A stretch of 64,000 nucleotides of DNA from Hexactinellida sp. DTS-2022 (lineage: Eukaryota > Porifera > Hexactinellida): assembly GCA_028753945.1 (NCBI GenBank), contig JAPNXP010000017.1, forward strand, positions 1,922,001 through 1,986,000, written 5' to 3'. Under the pieces are notes generated by a model. It was given only the letters and a program-made list of their open reading frames with translations. It ran no database searches and was not told the origin of the DNA. Positions 40,915-52,742 of this stretch are shown here, piece after piece (the first letter of the stretch is position 1; every line of letters starts with the position of its first letter). A program made the translations under genes and the position numbers.

Positions 40915-42555
40915 ATGTCTGAAATAGAGCCTCAGGTGAGTGGCATTACCTATGTGGAGGAGAACGTCACCAGTTCGGATTCGGACGGTACCTCTCAATC
41001 GGAAGAGACGGATTCCGGAGAAGAGATGCCCAACCTGCCTCCCGACGAGCAGAAACAAATGGGGAAACAGGACATTATAAACGCGGCCCATTTCGGCTAC
41101 AAATCGAGGTGCGAAGATCTGGTCAAACGTAAGGGAAGACACATTCTGCATAAATTCAGTGCAAAGGGACATTCCCCGGTGCACAAGGTCTGTCAGGGGG
41201 GACACCTGGAGCTGCTGAAGTTCTTCACGGAGTCCGGCGCTCCGATTAACGCCTGCACGCGTGACGGGCTCGGCATGAAGCCTATTCACTGGGCCGTGAT
41301 ATACGGGTACCTCCCCATTATAGAATATCTACTCAGCAAAGGTGTCTCTATCGAGGAGGGGTGCGGCAAAGGCTACACCCCTCTCATGACCGCTGCACAG
41401 TATGGACAGACGGGAATATGCGTGTACCTGGTCACGAAGGGAGCGGAGATAATGACCACAGACCCTGATGGGGACACTGCTCTTCATTGGGCCGCGTATA
41501 ACGGTAATATGGAGACATCGCAGTACCTAATGAATATAGGCATAAACCCGCATCTGCTAGACGCATGTGGTCAGAACTGTCTGCATATGTCTGTGCTCAG
41601 CAAAAGTATGACAACAGTTGAGTTGTTCCTGGACAAGGGGCTGGACCCACTGGTTAAAGACAATAACGGGAACACAGCGATAATGCTAGCAGTTAAGCGG
41701 AAGTACAATAACATAGCAATGGCTCTGTATGGAGAGAGCGCCGGCCCTACTATCTCACTGCAGTCTCTCATATACGGACCGAACACCCGTGGTAGATGGC
41801 AAGTCATATTCTTCCTGTGTGCCATGCTACTATGGGGCTACCCTTTCTACTACTACAAACTGTACCTGCCCACTTTCGATAACTGGCACCGTATGCATAC
41901 ACTGTTCATCGTATCTAACGTTATAATGTGGATATTCTACCTAATAGCGGCCTACACGAAGCCCGGGTATCTGCCTTGTAATACTGACGAATACGAATTC
42001 GTAATGGAGCAGCTACGAACTCAGCCTAGCACGCGCGAGCAGATAGAAGCTGATGACTATCATAACCCTATGCTATCGCTATGCCACACATGTAAGCTGG
42101 TGAGGCCGCCTCGAGCCAGACACTGTAGACTCTGCAAAAGATGCATAAACCATTTCGACCACCACTGCCCTTGGGTTAATAACTGTGTTGGCTACCGTAA
42201 TAGGGTATCCTTTATAACATTCCTGCTACTGCTTAACATTAACGGGTGGGGCTCTGGATATATGTACTTGAAGATAATGGCACTGAATGGTAGCGACCTG
42301 GCTATATTCATTAACGGGTTCTTTGAAGCTATTTTCGGACTCCCAATGACATTCCTGTTGGTGTACAATTTGCTACTGATTGGAGCAGGGCTGACTACTC
42401 ATGAGCATTTGCATTACAAGCAATACAAGTTTATGATGGACTCTAGGGGTGCTCTTAAGAACCCGTTTAGCAGAGGATTTGTTAAGAACCTGCTCGGGTT
42501 CCTTCACATAATTCCGCCAGTAAAACAGTTGCAAAAGACCGTCGTAACAGCTTAG
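40915..42555 (+). CDS. ZDHHC17: Ankyrin-repeat palmitoyltransferase, ZDHHC17/HIP14-like, intronless
   Basis: 546 aa. An acidic N-terminus precedes about six ankyrin repeats (residues 55-285; GHSPVHKVCQGGHLELLKFF, MKPIHWAVIYGYLPIIEYLL, GDTALHWAAYNGNMETSQYL). Transmembrane helices follow at about 298-320 and 326-346. The cysteine-rich DHHC domain spans about 388-440 (CHTCKLVRPPRARHCRLCKR, FDHHCPWVNNCVG) with the catalytic Cys at 418. Then come further helices (SFITFLLLLNINGW, AIFGLPMTFLLVYNLLLIGA). These enzymes S-acylate proteins on Golgi membranes; ankyrin plus DHHC is unique to ZDHHC17/13, and intact DHHC favours ZDHHC17. It is shorter than the human protein (632 aa), mainly in the N-terminus. 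Confidence 0.95.
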   Translation: MSEIEPQVSGITYVEENVTSSDSDGTSQSEETDSGEEMPNLPPDEQKQMGKQDIINAAHFGYKSRCEDLVKRKGRHILHKFSAKGHSPVHKVCQGGHLELLKFFTESGAPINACTRDGLGMKPIHWAVIYGYLPIIEYLLSKGVSIEEGCGKGYTPLMTAAQYGQTGICVYLVTKGAEIMTTDPDGDTALHWAAYNGNMETSQYLMNIGINPHLLDACGQNCLHMSVLSKSMTTVELFLDKGLDPLVKDNNGNTAIMLAVKRKYNNIAMALYGESAGPTISLQSLIYGPNTRGRWQVIFFLCAMLLWGYPFYYYKLYLPTFDNWHRMHTLFIVSNVIMWIFYLIAAYTKPGYLPCNTDEYEFVMEQLRTQPSTREQIEADDYHNPMLSLCHTCKLVRPPRARHCRLCKRCINHFDHHCPWVNNCVGYRNRVSFITFLLLLNINGWGSGYMYLKIMALNGSDLAIFINGFFEAIFGLPMTFLLVYNLLLIGAGLTTHEHLHYKQYKFMMDSRGALKNPFSRGFVKNLLGFLHIIPPVKQLQKTVVTA

Positions 42556-43634
42556 CTCTCACATAGTATATTAGGAATATTTTATAAGCTAGTTAAAGGT
42601 GAGAAGCATGTATTTATGTATCTATATTTATTTATTCGCTTTTGAGATTTATACACACATTAACAATCATAATATTAGTTTTTAATATAGTCAATCCGGT
42701 TTATTCTAATTAATAGTGATACAATAATTTGTAAGAAATTCAAACTTTACTTAGTATTTTTCATCGGTTTTTTTGTAACTATCGGTTTTTTCTTACTATT
42801 TTTATCTGAAAAGAAATGGTTAGAAAAAACCGGTTCAACTGTAGCAAATTTCTTATTAGCATATTAGGTGAAAATGCGATTTATGCTCAGCTGTTGTTAT
42901 TCGCCATGATTGGCTTGTAACAAATAATGTTTGCATGAATTGTTCAAACCACTTAAACTTATGGTTATTTATTCCACTCGCTTAATCATACAATGAAATT
43001 GATGTTCTTTTCTGACGAACAACTTTCGTCCCAAGATACCGACTAATCTATTCAGATAATGAATTATAAAGAATGCAATTAATTAATTCATTAAAATCTA
43101 CTTTTGAGGGTAGACTTTCTTTCAATATACATTTTAATTAGTTGCCACTCATACCTAATTAACCCATGAACTCTCGTTATATACTACATACGTTATTTGT
43201 ATCAACTTACTCAGTATACAAGTATGTAATTTTAAAAAACCCCTTGCTAACTATACAATTGAAACCGGTTTTGCTAACTAACTATTTATTCTAAATGTGT
43301 AAGAAATTCCAATTTTGTTTTATTTTCAATCGAATTATTCTAACTATCGGATTTTTCTTACTTTATCTCCATGCAATGAATTGTTTAGAAAACGCGGTTT
43401 CAACTGTACTATACAGTCGACTCCGCTTAATAGAGCCACCTCGGGACCAGGTTGCTTTGACCCGATTAAGCGGATAAATATATTAACCGAAAATATTTTA
43501 ATCCATTGTAATTCCTTCCTATAAATCCTGTTAAATTTTGACCCGATTAAGCAGTGAAAATCAATTAACTGGTGGCTATATTAAGCGGAGTCGACTGTAC
43601 TATAGTTAAAACACTAGCTTAGCTTGAGTCCGCA
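42556..43634. other. Intergenic region with three MITEs
   Basis: Family G copies at about 42689-42841 and 43256-43406, and a family D copy at 43414-43597. The last two abut within 8 bp. The DNAL4 start codon follows 38 bp after the family D end, so that element sits in the DNAL4 promoter or 5' UTR. Confidence 0.7.
43414..43597. mobile_element. MITE family D next to the DNAL4 start
   Basis: Ends CAGTCGACTCCGCTTAATAG and CTATATTAAGCGGAGTCGACTG in part, TA outside. The interior is gaccaggttgctttgaccc and gacccgattaagcag. Confidence 0.85.
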
Positions 43635-44000
43635 ATGACAGAACCTGAGACAGCCCCCGCGCAGCCGACAGAGACCCCCGCGGAGCCGACTGGCTTACAA
43701 ACAGGGGAGGGGGACTTTAGACGACAGCACAACTACGCACTGGTTAAGTACTCGGATATGAACGATGAGATGCTGACAGAAGCAATGGAGATATCTGTCA
43801 CAGCATGCGAGAAATTCGCGTCGAGTAATGAGAATGCCGCTAAAATGATTAAGGAGAGTATGGATAAGAAATTCGGGCCACCTTGGTGTGTGGTTGTAGG
43901 CGAAGGGTTCAGTTTTGACATTAGTTACACGATGAAGCATATAACGTATATATTCTTTGGCGGGAGTTTGGGAATCTGTGTTTGGAAATGTACGACTTAA
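43635..44000 (+). CDS. DNAL4: Axonemal dynein light chain 4
   Basis: 121 aa, intronless. The core matches the DYNLL/DNAL4 fold: HNYALVKYSDMNDEM, VTACEKFASSNENAAKMIKE, MDKKFGPPWCVVVGEGFSFD and the final GGSLGICVWKC. DNAL4-specific features are the SDM motif and the KxxxNNES-like stretch; it is not cytoplasmic DYNLL, which would read KEFDKKYNPTWHC-like. It forms part of outer-arm dynein in motile cilia. The first 28 residues (AQPTETPAEPTGLQTGEG) are an unusual Pro/Thr/Glu-rich extension. Confidence 0.93.
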   Translation: MTEPETAPAQPTETPAEPTGLQTGEGDFRRQHNYALVKYSDMNDEMLTEAMEISVTACEKFASSNENAAKMIKESMDKKFGPPWCVVVGEGFSFDISYTMKHITYIFFGGSLGICVWKCTT

Positions 44001-45783
44001 TATGGCAACCCAATCACTTGTCATTGTATGGAGACTATTATAGACATTCTTCGAGTTGTTGCCATGTTACTATATCAAACTATTATCAAACTTTAATATG
44101 AAGTAATTTATTAATTAAATACAAATTACTCTTTCTTTCTTCTGAAAATTATATAAGTATGTATGTTATAATCCTCAAGTACTCAATATATTAAATTGAT
44201 TTGTTCCTTTAAATAACCGTGTCCGCTCATGATTGGCATCCGCTTATTATAAATTATGATTTTTATTTGGATGAGGTTTAGTTAATTATTTAAACTTTGT
44301 GTTCAATAGAACTCCGCTGTCCCATTAACAAAGGATATTTCTTCTATGCAAAATGAGGATTTATATCTTCATTTACGTTTGACCACAGGTTTTATCCACT
44401 AATAATGTTGGTTCTTGCATTTAGAAGCACGAAATTGAAAAGAACACATTGCCCATTTACTTAAATTATTAAGTGTTCAACTTTTTGTCTTAATATCTTA
44501 TTAGGTCAGTTCATTGAAGTTATAATTAGTTCTAATAATGTTAATTGTTATGGAAATCTACGATTGTATTATACGTCGTTTCCTAATTACAATTAGTTCT
44601 ATTCATTATAAGTTATAACATAATGCGTACTTACTATAGATCGTAAACCCCTTACTGTATAACATTATTATAATATGGTTATAATGCATGTTATTAATTC
44701 TATTTGAACTCTTCAATAAAAGGTAAAATGATTTCATTCTTTATCAGATTATTTGTTTCAATGTATCCGTGATTATATTCGAATAATGCATTTTATTTAA
44801 ATGTAATAAGGTTAGCAGCTGCTGTAACATTGCTATTAAAACTCTGAGTTGTTTGTTGGTTTGTTGGTTTGTCCGGATTGTACAATTATAAATGATGAAA
44901 TGATAAAAGCATTTGTAGTTGAAATGGAGATCATGACTTTTCAATTACTATTATAGGTATACAAGTGTGCTGACTACGAATTTCGTGTTTAATTGTACCA
45001 AAAATAAGAAAATAGATGTACGTGGTTATATTGCTATGTTTTCAAGTAATTTTCAGTCCCCAAGCGAGCATTTAAAGTTAATTCTGTTCCTCTAATAGCA
45101 AGTTTGCTATTAGCAAGCAATTTTCATGCAAAATGATACTTGCTATTAAGTCCACCACTGTAATTTGTACAATTACAATCTGATATATTGTAATTTGACA
45201 ATTGCAATCCCTGAATATACAATATAGCTCGCACACCAAACTCTATTGTACTTCTTTACTCGTGCAGTGTTTACTGAGGTTAGCAATCCTCCCACAATTG
45301 ATAAAATAGACGAAACACGTTCTAACTATTCTGTAGGAAATAATCACTAAATACACCCTCCCTTTGATACTCAATACTATTCAATAAGAATAATACATTA
45401 GTATTGTTTTGACTGGCAAATACTGAAAACAGCTTTTGCATTCGTTAGTGCTGAGATTAATACGCACCATATGTTTGCGTTGAACCATTTAAATATAGTT
45501 TTAATAATGAAACCCCGAATTTCACTTCTATTCCTTCATGTTCACACAAATGTTGGGGCAGATAATCCGAACAATCAATGGATTCTATAAAACCCGTCTC
45601 ATCGTTTGATTGTCAATCGTTTGCACCGTCAAATTCCATTAAATCTACACTGGACAATGCAAGGAGTTATTTTGAAACTGATAAAACTACTCTATTATTC
45701 TATTCCCATGCTCCTGGGGTAATATAAATAGACCGAATTTGACTCTATTATAATATAACATAATTTAACTAACAATTAAAGAA
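44001..45783. other. AT-rich intergenic region
   Basis: No gene recognised over 1.8 kb. A family F element lies at about 45040-45160 (cagtccccaagcgagcattt, ending TCCACCACTG). The remainder is AT-rich with no repeats noticed. The MICAL-like promoter should lie near its right end. Confidence 0.55.
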
Positions 45784-48700
45784 ATGGACTTTGCAAATTC
45801 AGGGAGCACAGCCTCGCTTCACAGCCAATCGAGTTCGACAGACGATTCGTTGCTTGCGTTTATCGACAGTCCGGCCACCGAACAGAGTATTGACGCGATA
45901 CAAGAAATGTATTCGCTTCTGAAAACGGAGTACAATATACCAGAGGATTCTACCTGGTCGGATAATGCACGGGTGTTCGCAGAACACTTTACTGAGGCTA
46001 AAATGTGGAAAGGAGAAAGGCTCCTTCGCACGCTCCAGGGCCGCTCTAGCCTACCCGAACATCGGGAGTACTTCGGGGAGTCAGGGGACCGAATATGCGT
46101 CGGGAAGAGAATACTGGTTATCGGGGCTGGGCCTGTCGGACTTAGGTTCGCAATCGAAGCGGCGTTTATGGGCGCAAAAGTAGATCTTATAGAAATGAGG
46201 GACAGCTTTTCTAGGAACAACTGTCTCCATTTATGGCCGTTTCTAGTCGAAGATTTGAAAGGTTTGGAAGCAAAAATGTTCTACGGGAAGTTTTGTTCCG
46301 GACAGTTAGACCATATTTGTATCCGGGCAGCCCAGGTTATACTGATGAAGATATGTCTCATTCTGGGTGAGTTATTATACGTTATACTCTATAGGATTAG
46401 TTAGAGGATTTATAGTAACAATTAACTTACTGAAAATGCAACTTTTAAGAAAAATATTACTACAGTAGAACCTGTCTAATCCGACACTCGTTAGAATAAG
46501 AAATTTGTGTCAAATTTGTGAAGAAATTCCGGTTTATAGAGGGTCGGATTCCGCAGGTTCTACTGTATATTTTTTATTAGATTTTGTACATATTTCGTAA
46601 CTTTTATGATTCTGCCATTAGGTGTTAACATATACCATCGCACTAAGTTCCTTGGATACAAAGAACCCACGGATAAAGTGGGCTGGAGGGCTGAATGCCA
46701 TCCGCGCAATTCTGTTGTCAACGACCGAGATTATGACGTCATAATAGCTGTAGACGGGAAGAAGTATACCTTGGATTTCAAAAAGAAAGAATTTCGAGCA
46801 AAACTTGCGATTGGAATAAGTTTTAACTTTGTTAATGGGAATACAGCGAAAGAGAATGAAGTTACAGAACTTTCTGGAATATCTTACTTGTACCATCAAG
46901 ATTGGTTCAGAAAGCTTTCAAAAGAACATGGAATAGACTTGGAAAACATCGTGTACTACAAGGTAAAATAATCATACGTTTTCACAAATTATTATTGTGT
47001 TATAAAACAATTTAAAAAGTAATATTATCTCATAAACATGCAATTTATTTCTAATCCATTAATTAGTATTACGAGATGCCAACAATTGTTCTTAAGAAAA
47101 TAAGAATTATATTTCTCTGTTGTGGGTGTAAAATCTATATTCGGAATAATTATTCATGAAATTAATTTACAAAATGAAAAATTGATTGTCTTGCAACTTT
47201 CAATTAATAACTAGGGTCACATCCCTAACTGTTACGGACTCATTGAATACAATAGAATAATTAATTATGATTTATAATTTATTGTTAATGAATACATTTA
47301 CATATAATTAGTTCGATAATGGGGATATCTGTCAAATTACGGGCAATTAAGCTTTTTCTTAATACAAAGCATTTAAAACGCATTACAAGTAGAACTTCGT
47401 TAGTACGAACACCAGGGGACCGTCAAATGCGTTCGCCTTATCCGCAATAGTATTAACCAATATCATTTGAATTGAAAAGGCTTTGAAGGGGACTGAAATA
47501 GTGTTCATATTAACCGGAATTTCGTATTAAATGTATTCGTACTAACGAAGTTCTACTGTAATTATTATTATTATTATTTAGGACGAAACTCACTACTTTG
47601 TGATGACAGCAAAGCGACAGAGTTTGCTAAAGAAAGGAGTTTTTAAAAAGGATTATTCTGAGGCAGATAGATTGATAGATCCGCAGAACATAAATCAGAA
47701 GAAATTAGAAAGTTTCGCAATCGAATCAGCTAAATATGCAACTGGAGGGAAGATGCCACATTTCGTATTTTCACAAAATCATCAAGTGAGTTGTTATGGA
47801 ATTACATGTATGTCATTACAAATTTACAATTTACTAATTTGGAAATAACATAGTGTACATTTTCCTAACCATTTCCCGTGTTCATCTCATTAAAATACCG
47901 AAAGCATTTTGCTGTTTTATGTTAATTAGCGCAGCTTGAGTTTTGATAACTTGTGTTTAGTCAGGACTTGGCGATGAAGTGAGAGAATATTTTTGCAATT
48001 ATTTGCAGCTGCGATTAACTACTTACTTAATTCAATTGTTTTATATTAATAATTAATCAATTTATCAGAAATTTCTTTGTATCACGCAAACAAATTGTAT
48101 TACAGTAAAACCTCGTTAATACGAACACTATTTCAGTCCCCTTTAAAGCCTTTTCAATACAAGTGATATTGGTTAATTCGAATTTGGTAAAGCTGATCGC
48201 ATTTTGTCGGTCCCCTGGTGTTCCTACTAACGAGGTTCTACTGTATATTGTGATGGTTTAGCCCAACAATTCTCAACCTTTTTAACTCTGGACCCTCTAT
48301 ATAGCAAATATTACACATTATGTGGACCCCTCCCATTGACCTTAATACTAAATTTAAGATATTGTTGACCCCAGGTTGGGAACCACTGGATTAGCCCTTA
48401 GGCTCGATGATACCATTATTAATATGACATACATGCCCTGGGGTCCAAGGTATAAATAGAAAAAAAAAACACTTTCATTTACACTTCCAATTGAAATTCA
48501 ATTAAATTTCACTTTTACTTTCACTTTCAATGGCAACTAAGAGTTTTACTTAACTTAAGTTGCGTTACTTTACATAGCACCGTGTTATAGGGAGAGAATG
48601 ACGTGGCTCTGTTTGACTTCACGTCTCTCTTCGCTTCCCAGCACGCGAGTCGGATCATAAAGCGCAAAGGTAGATCCCTGCTGCTACTCGTGGCGGGAGA

Positions 48701-51346
48701 CACGCTAATAGAACCGTTCTGGCCCACGGGCTCGGGGCTGGCGAGGGGATTCCTGGGTGCCTTTGACGCCGCTTGGATGATCCGGGGGTACGTTAAGGGG
48801 TACGACCCTCTTATGCTCCTAGAGGAGAGGGAGGCTATTCTGCAGCTGCTGTCTCAGACCACGCCGCACAGACTGCTTAAGAACTACGCTAAGTACTCAA
48901 TAGACCCCCACACCAGATACAACCTCTCTCAAGAGGTTTGTTAATAATATATGTACAGTATAGCCTCGTTAGTAGGAACAAATGCGTTGCCTTATCCGGA
49001 ATTCGTATTAACCAATATCATTTGTATTGAAAAAGCTTTGAAGGGAGCTGAAATAGTGTTCGTATTTTAGCCGGAATTCGAATTAACCGTGTACGTACTA
49101 ACGAGGTTCTACCGTAGTACATAAATACAGAATAATATAACTATTTCAGCTCCTCTAATAGCTAACTGTATCGTAATACAATGTTTAATTATATCCCAAA
49201 AAAGTGGGTTAAATTATACATACATGCTAATTTATTATTATGCCATGATAAGTTATGGTTAATTATTGGTTAATACGCTATAATATGATTACAAGTTAAA
49301 ACGTTAATACTCACGCTTGTTCGAATATTTAATGCCTTCTCGCTAAATAACCGAGTTAGCTATTGTGATTATAAAGCGCTCTATCTATTCAGGTGCTGGT
49401 AGCTGGCGACATAAGACATCTGTATGATACGGACGATCCGGCTGAGATCGAGAAGTGGGATCTCAACTTCGCTAAGGACTCTTCTCCTGTTTTAAAGAAG
49501 CACAATAGAAGGGCGCACATACGGAAACTAACCGGAAAGAAGCAACACAAGCTGGGGTCCCCCGGCGCTGGCGACAACAGATCGGATCAGCTGATCGGTA
49601 GCCTGAAGAGAACCTGCTCGGAACCAGCGCTGGCGATAAATAAGGAATCTCCAAACACATTCATAAGTCCCGCTAAGAAGTTCATAAACACATTCATGTC
49701 TAAAAAACCGTAAGTTACTAATATATATGTAGCAAACCTTGTTATTACGAACACGATTAATACGAAATCCGGATAATACAACACTATTTCAGTCCCCTTC
49801 AAAGCCTTTTTATTATAAATCATATTGGTTAATACGAATTCCGGATAAGGCGAATACATTTTGACGGTCCCCTGATGTTCCTACTAACGAGATTATACTG
49901 TACTTCAATCATACTTATTTGTATTGCTTATCCTTTTAGGAAGAAGGAACTGAAGTATAACGACAAAGACGGGAAGCCTAACTTCGCTTCTATCCCCGAA
50001 GAGCACGAGGCTATGAGAGCCGACTCGGACTCATATCTCTCTCCCGGAGTCTCCATAAGCTATCCGGATATCGATCCCATCTCACACTCCAGTTCTCTGG
50101 CAGACCTAGCGAGCGAATCCACTGCTAAGCTAAGCGCATCCAGCTCCGAGGCTTCTGCTGTTGACGTCACGGTAGAACTCGACCGGACACAAGAGCTCCC
50201 TGCCTCCCCCCTTATCGCCCGTCCCAGGAGTCACATACCCAAGCAGACACCGGAAGTAACACCTCCACAGCTGTTACACCCGCTCCGCAACAGATCTGCC
50301 ACAGTAGGAGTAGACTCTCTAACCGCTAGGCCTATTGAGGAAGCGGAGTCATACGATAATCTGTCCCTTATAAAGACGGACAGTCCACTCGTTATAGAGA
50401 GGCGACCTTCCCCTGGTGCCATTGCCCGTAGCAAGCTTATAGGAGGATTCATATTCAGCCATCAGGTTACGAATAACCTGAAGCTCCTACTGGAGTCGTT
50501 CGTGCAAGAAGTAGGATTACAAGAATCCCGATACTCGCTCGAGCTTATTATATATATTTTCAGAAACTGCCAGTCCCATTCAGTTGACGAGAAGTACTAC
50601 AGAATCCCATTGGTGAGCCAGGCCTTCTTTAACCGCGTTTGGCAGTACAATACGGGCCGGCTATTTATGATGCAATGTCAGTGGACCATAATGGACGATT
50701 TGCTAGTGCTAAGTCTCGGGTTTGACCTGAGTAAACCTTTCCAGTTCCTAGAGAGGAAACTCGACACGGTGTGTCACAAACTGGCTTCGTTAGCAATGAC
50801 GGGAGATGGGAGGAAAAGCAAGAAATATAATCAGAAAGAAATTCGGTTTTTCGATAAGGAGATATACGATGCCATTCCCTGTCTCAAGAAAATACCAGAG
50901 GACTTAAATGCTTCTTTCACAGAATCGAAACTTGACAATATTAACTGTACACTAACTCCTTCCTTTCGACCTCGGCGCCTCAGTCCCCCTAACATCGCAC
51001 CTTACAAACCCGAGCCCCTACAAACACAGACGCCAACAAACTCTATGTTTAAGCCCCTCTGTCTCCAGATAAGACCCTCCCCCCTACAAATAGGGGGCTA
51101 CGGGGTCTCTTCTCCCCTCGAGCGAGCGACCACGCCTCTCTCCAAGTCGCCCCCCTCCCCCCCTAGGCCCTCTAAGGGCTCCAACTCTCCGGCCCGATCC
51201 CAAGCCTCGCAAGGGTCCCCCAGTCACAGCTTCCACTCGTTCGAGTCGTCAGAGGTTAAAAACGAAGTGTTTCTCACGCCGGAAACTTCTTTCATTCAGT
51301 CTCCTCAAGCCTTTGCAGCCACAACAACAACAACAACAACAACAGC

Positions 51347-51390
<44 letters not shown>

Positions 51391-52319
51391 CGTACAACAT
51401 TCCTATTCCCTCAAACAATAATATCACCACTAGCACACCACTTGTCCCTAAATCTGTTTTCCTTAAACAGACACCTACAATGTCGGTTTCAGAGAACTCT
51501 ATAAGTATCCCCGACAACTCCGATATTCCCTATAAGCTAACAGCTGATAAGATAGGGCTTGCGAACCCCTCAGATTCCTTCATGGACATTTCTCTGCCGG
51601 ACAACTCTAAGCCCATCCAGGACATCCGAGGCAATCGAGAGGCCGAACTGTTTGTAATGCAGCAGGCCACTGCCAATAGACTTATCTGGAAACAAGCTGA
51701 ACAAGAGAAACTCCGACAAATGCAGACAGCGGATAAAACGCCAGCCAAGAAGAGAGAGCGCACCAGTATTTCTTCTCCTGCCGGACAAGTTGTAGCGGTT
51801 ATGCCGGCACACTTCGAGTTCCCGAAACTGAAATCCTCCGGCAGCGAGTCCCCCTCCCCCCGGGTCTCTCCCAACTCCTCGCCCCCTCCCTGGGCGTCGG
51901 AAGTTAAGCTCCGGAGTCTCAACAGCACCCCGGGTACCTCCCCCATAACCTCCCCTAAGTACAGACAGAAGTACGAAGAGCCTATATTCGACCTCAGGGA
52001 CCGAGAGGCGGAGAAGACTCTCTCCAAGAAGACAGCCAGTACTCGACAGCTCTGGCTCCAGAACGAGGCTATCGCCACCGGCAAACCCCTAAAGCCAGGC
52101 TCCGCTGTCTCCTGTGAAGACCTTCTCAACAAACCCACCTCCCCGACCGAGAGGCCGAACAGTGCGGTGAACACACGGACCAAATGGCCCCTGCGAGAAA
52201 TCCCGTCAAACCTAGACGTCGTTAAAGGTAGCGATCCCCTCGACAAACGTAGCCTACACTTGGAAGAGAAAATGCTATTACAAATGACTAAAACCAAGAA
52301 AATTGTTATGCAAATATAA
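45784..52319 (+). CDS. MICAL: MICAL-type flavin monooxygenase with a PUB-like domain, six exons
   Basis: Exons 45784-46366, 46622-46962, 47582-47785, 48591-48935, 49393-49709, 49940-52319; phases join, 1389 aa. Residues 1-510 are a MICAL FAD monooxygenase: GAGPVG at 114-119, SRNNCLHLWPF, AKMFYGKFCSG, LAIGISFNFVNG, IDLENIVYYKDETHYFVMTA and EPFWPTGSGLARGFLGAFDAA. MICAL enzymes oxidise actin methionines and disassemble F-actin. The usual CH, LIM and Rab-binding modules are not seen. Instead, at about 775-860, there is a PUB-like block (ELIIYIFRN, DEKYYRIPLVSQAFFNRV, LLVLSLGFD). PUB domains bind the p97/VCP tail in other proteins. The rest is Ser/Pro-rich, with a 24-residue Thr run and two similar motifs REAELFVMQQATANRLIWKQ and REAEKTLSKKTASTRQLWLQ. 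Four of five introns contain MITEs. FAD part certain; PUB assignment moderate. Confidence 0.92.
46463..46565. mobile_element. MITE family B
   Basis: Ends CAGTAGAACCTGTCTAATCC and GGATTCCGCAGGTTCTACTG, TA outside. Located in MICAL intron 1. Confidence 0.85.
47386..47558. mobile_element. MITE family A
   Basis: Left end caagtagaacttcgttagta, right end TACTAACGAAGTTCTACTG. A short (ATT)n run separates it from the exon 3 acceptor, so this acceptor has little pyrimidine tract. Located in MICAL intron 2. Confidence 0.85.
48103..48243. mobile_element. MITE family A, followed by another repeat
   Basis: Ends CAGTAAAACCTCGTTAATAC and ACTAACGAGGTTCTACTG, TA outside. Immediately after, 48270-48390 carries ggaccccctatat and gttgggaaccactgg, also present around 15985-16205. 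Located in MICAL intron 3. Confidence 0.8.
48956..49114. mobile_element. MITE family A
   Basis: Ends CAGTATAGCCTCGTTAGTAG and TACTAACGAGGTTCTACCG, TA outside. Located in MICAL intron 4. Confidence 0.8.
49730..49900. mobile_element. MITE family A
   Basis: Left end tagcaaaccttgttattacg, right end CTACTAACGAGATTATACTG. It makes up most of MICAL intron 5. Confidence 0.8.
51321..51392 (+). repeat. In-frame (ACA)n coding a threonine run in the MICAL-like protein
   Basis: 24 codons, all ACA except one GCA and the final ACG. The same AAC-type microsatellite is read as Gln in PHF12 and as Asn in TOP3A. Confidence 0.95.
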
Positions 52320-52742
52320 ACCCTTTACCTCTGAACATTCGACTCAAGCACTTGTATAATTTTAACAGCACAGCTTTTATATTTAACTCTTACTAATTAC
52401 TTAGGTTAAATCTGTAAATAACAACAACCATTGTCATACTATGAACTATTATTTTATTGTTCAACCCATTACAATATGATGCAATAAATTATTTTCAAAT
52501 CTACTTTATTTGTTTGTATTTATATGGGTTATAGTTTATCCGCTTAATCGGACCAAACTACCCCAATTAAAAGTAATTGACTGTAATACACTAATGAGAT
52601 ATGATATCCTTTATTAAGGGGAAATACGTAAAAACGTTTATAAAATACATAATATTAATTAACAAATATTATCGGGTTATAGCTATCCTACCTATACACA
52701 CATTATTGGGGAACTAACTTCCTATTTGTGAGCGACCAGTGC
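52320..52742. other. Spacer between convergent genes
   Basis: It lies between the MICAL-like stop and the stop of the first receptor gene on the minus strand. AT-rich, with aataaa at about 52482 as a possible polyadenylation signal for MICAL. No repeat noticed apart from a worn family D phrase (tccgcttaatcggacc) near 52540. Confidence 0.5.

Noticed and set aside
51530..52297. 255-codon ORF on the minus strand
   Set aside because: Antisense shadow of the Ser/Pro-rich MICAL tail; no homology, no splice context, composition explained by the coding strand.
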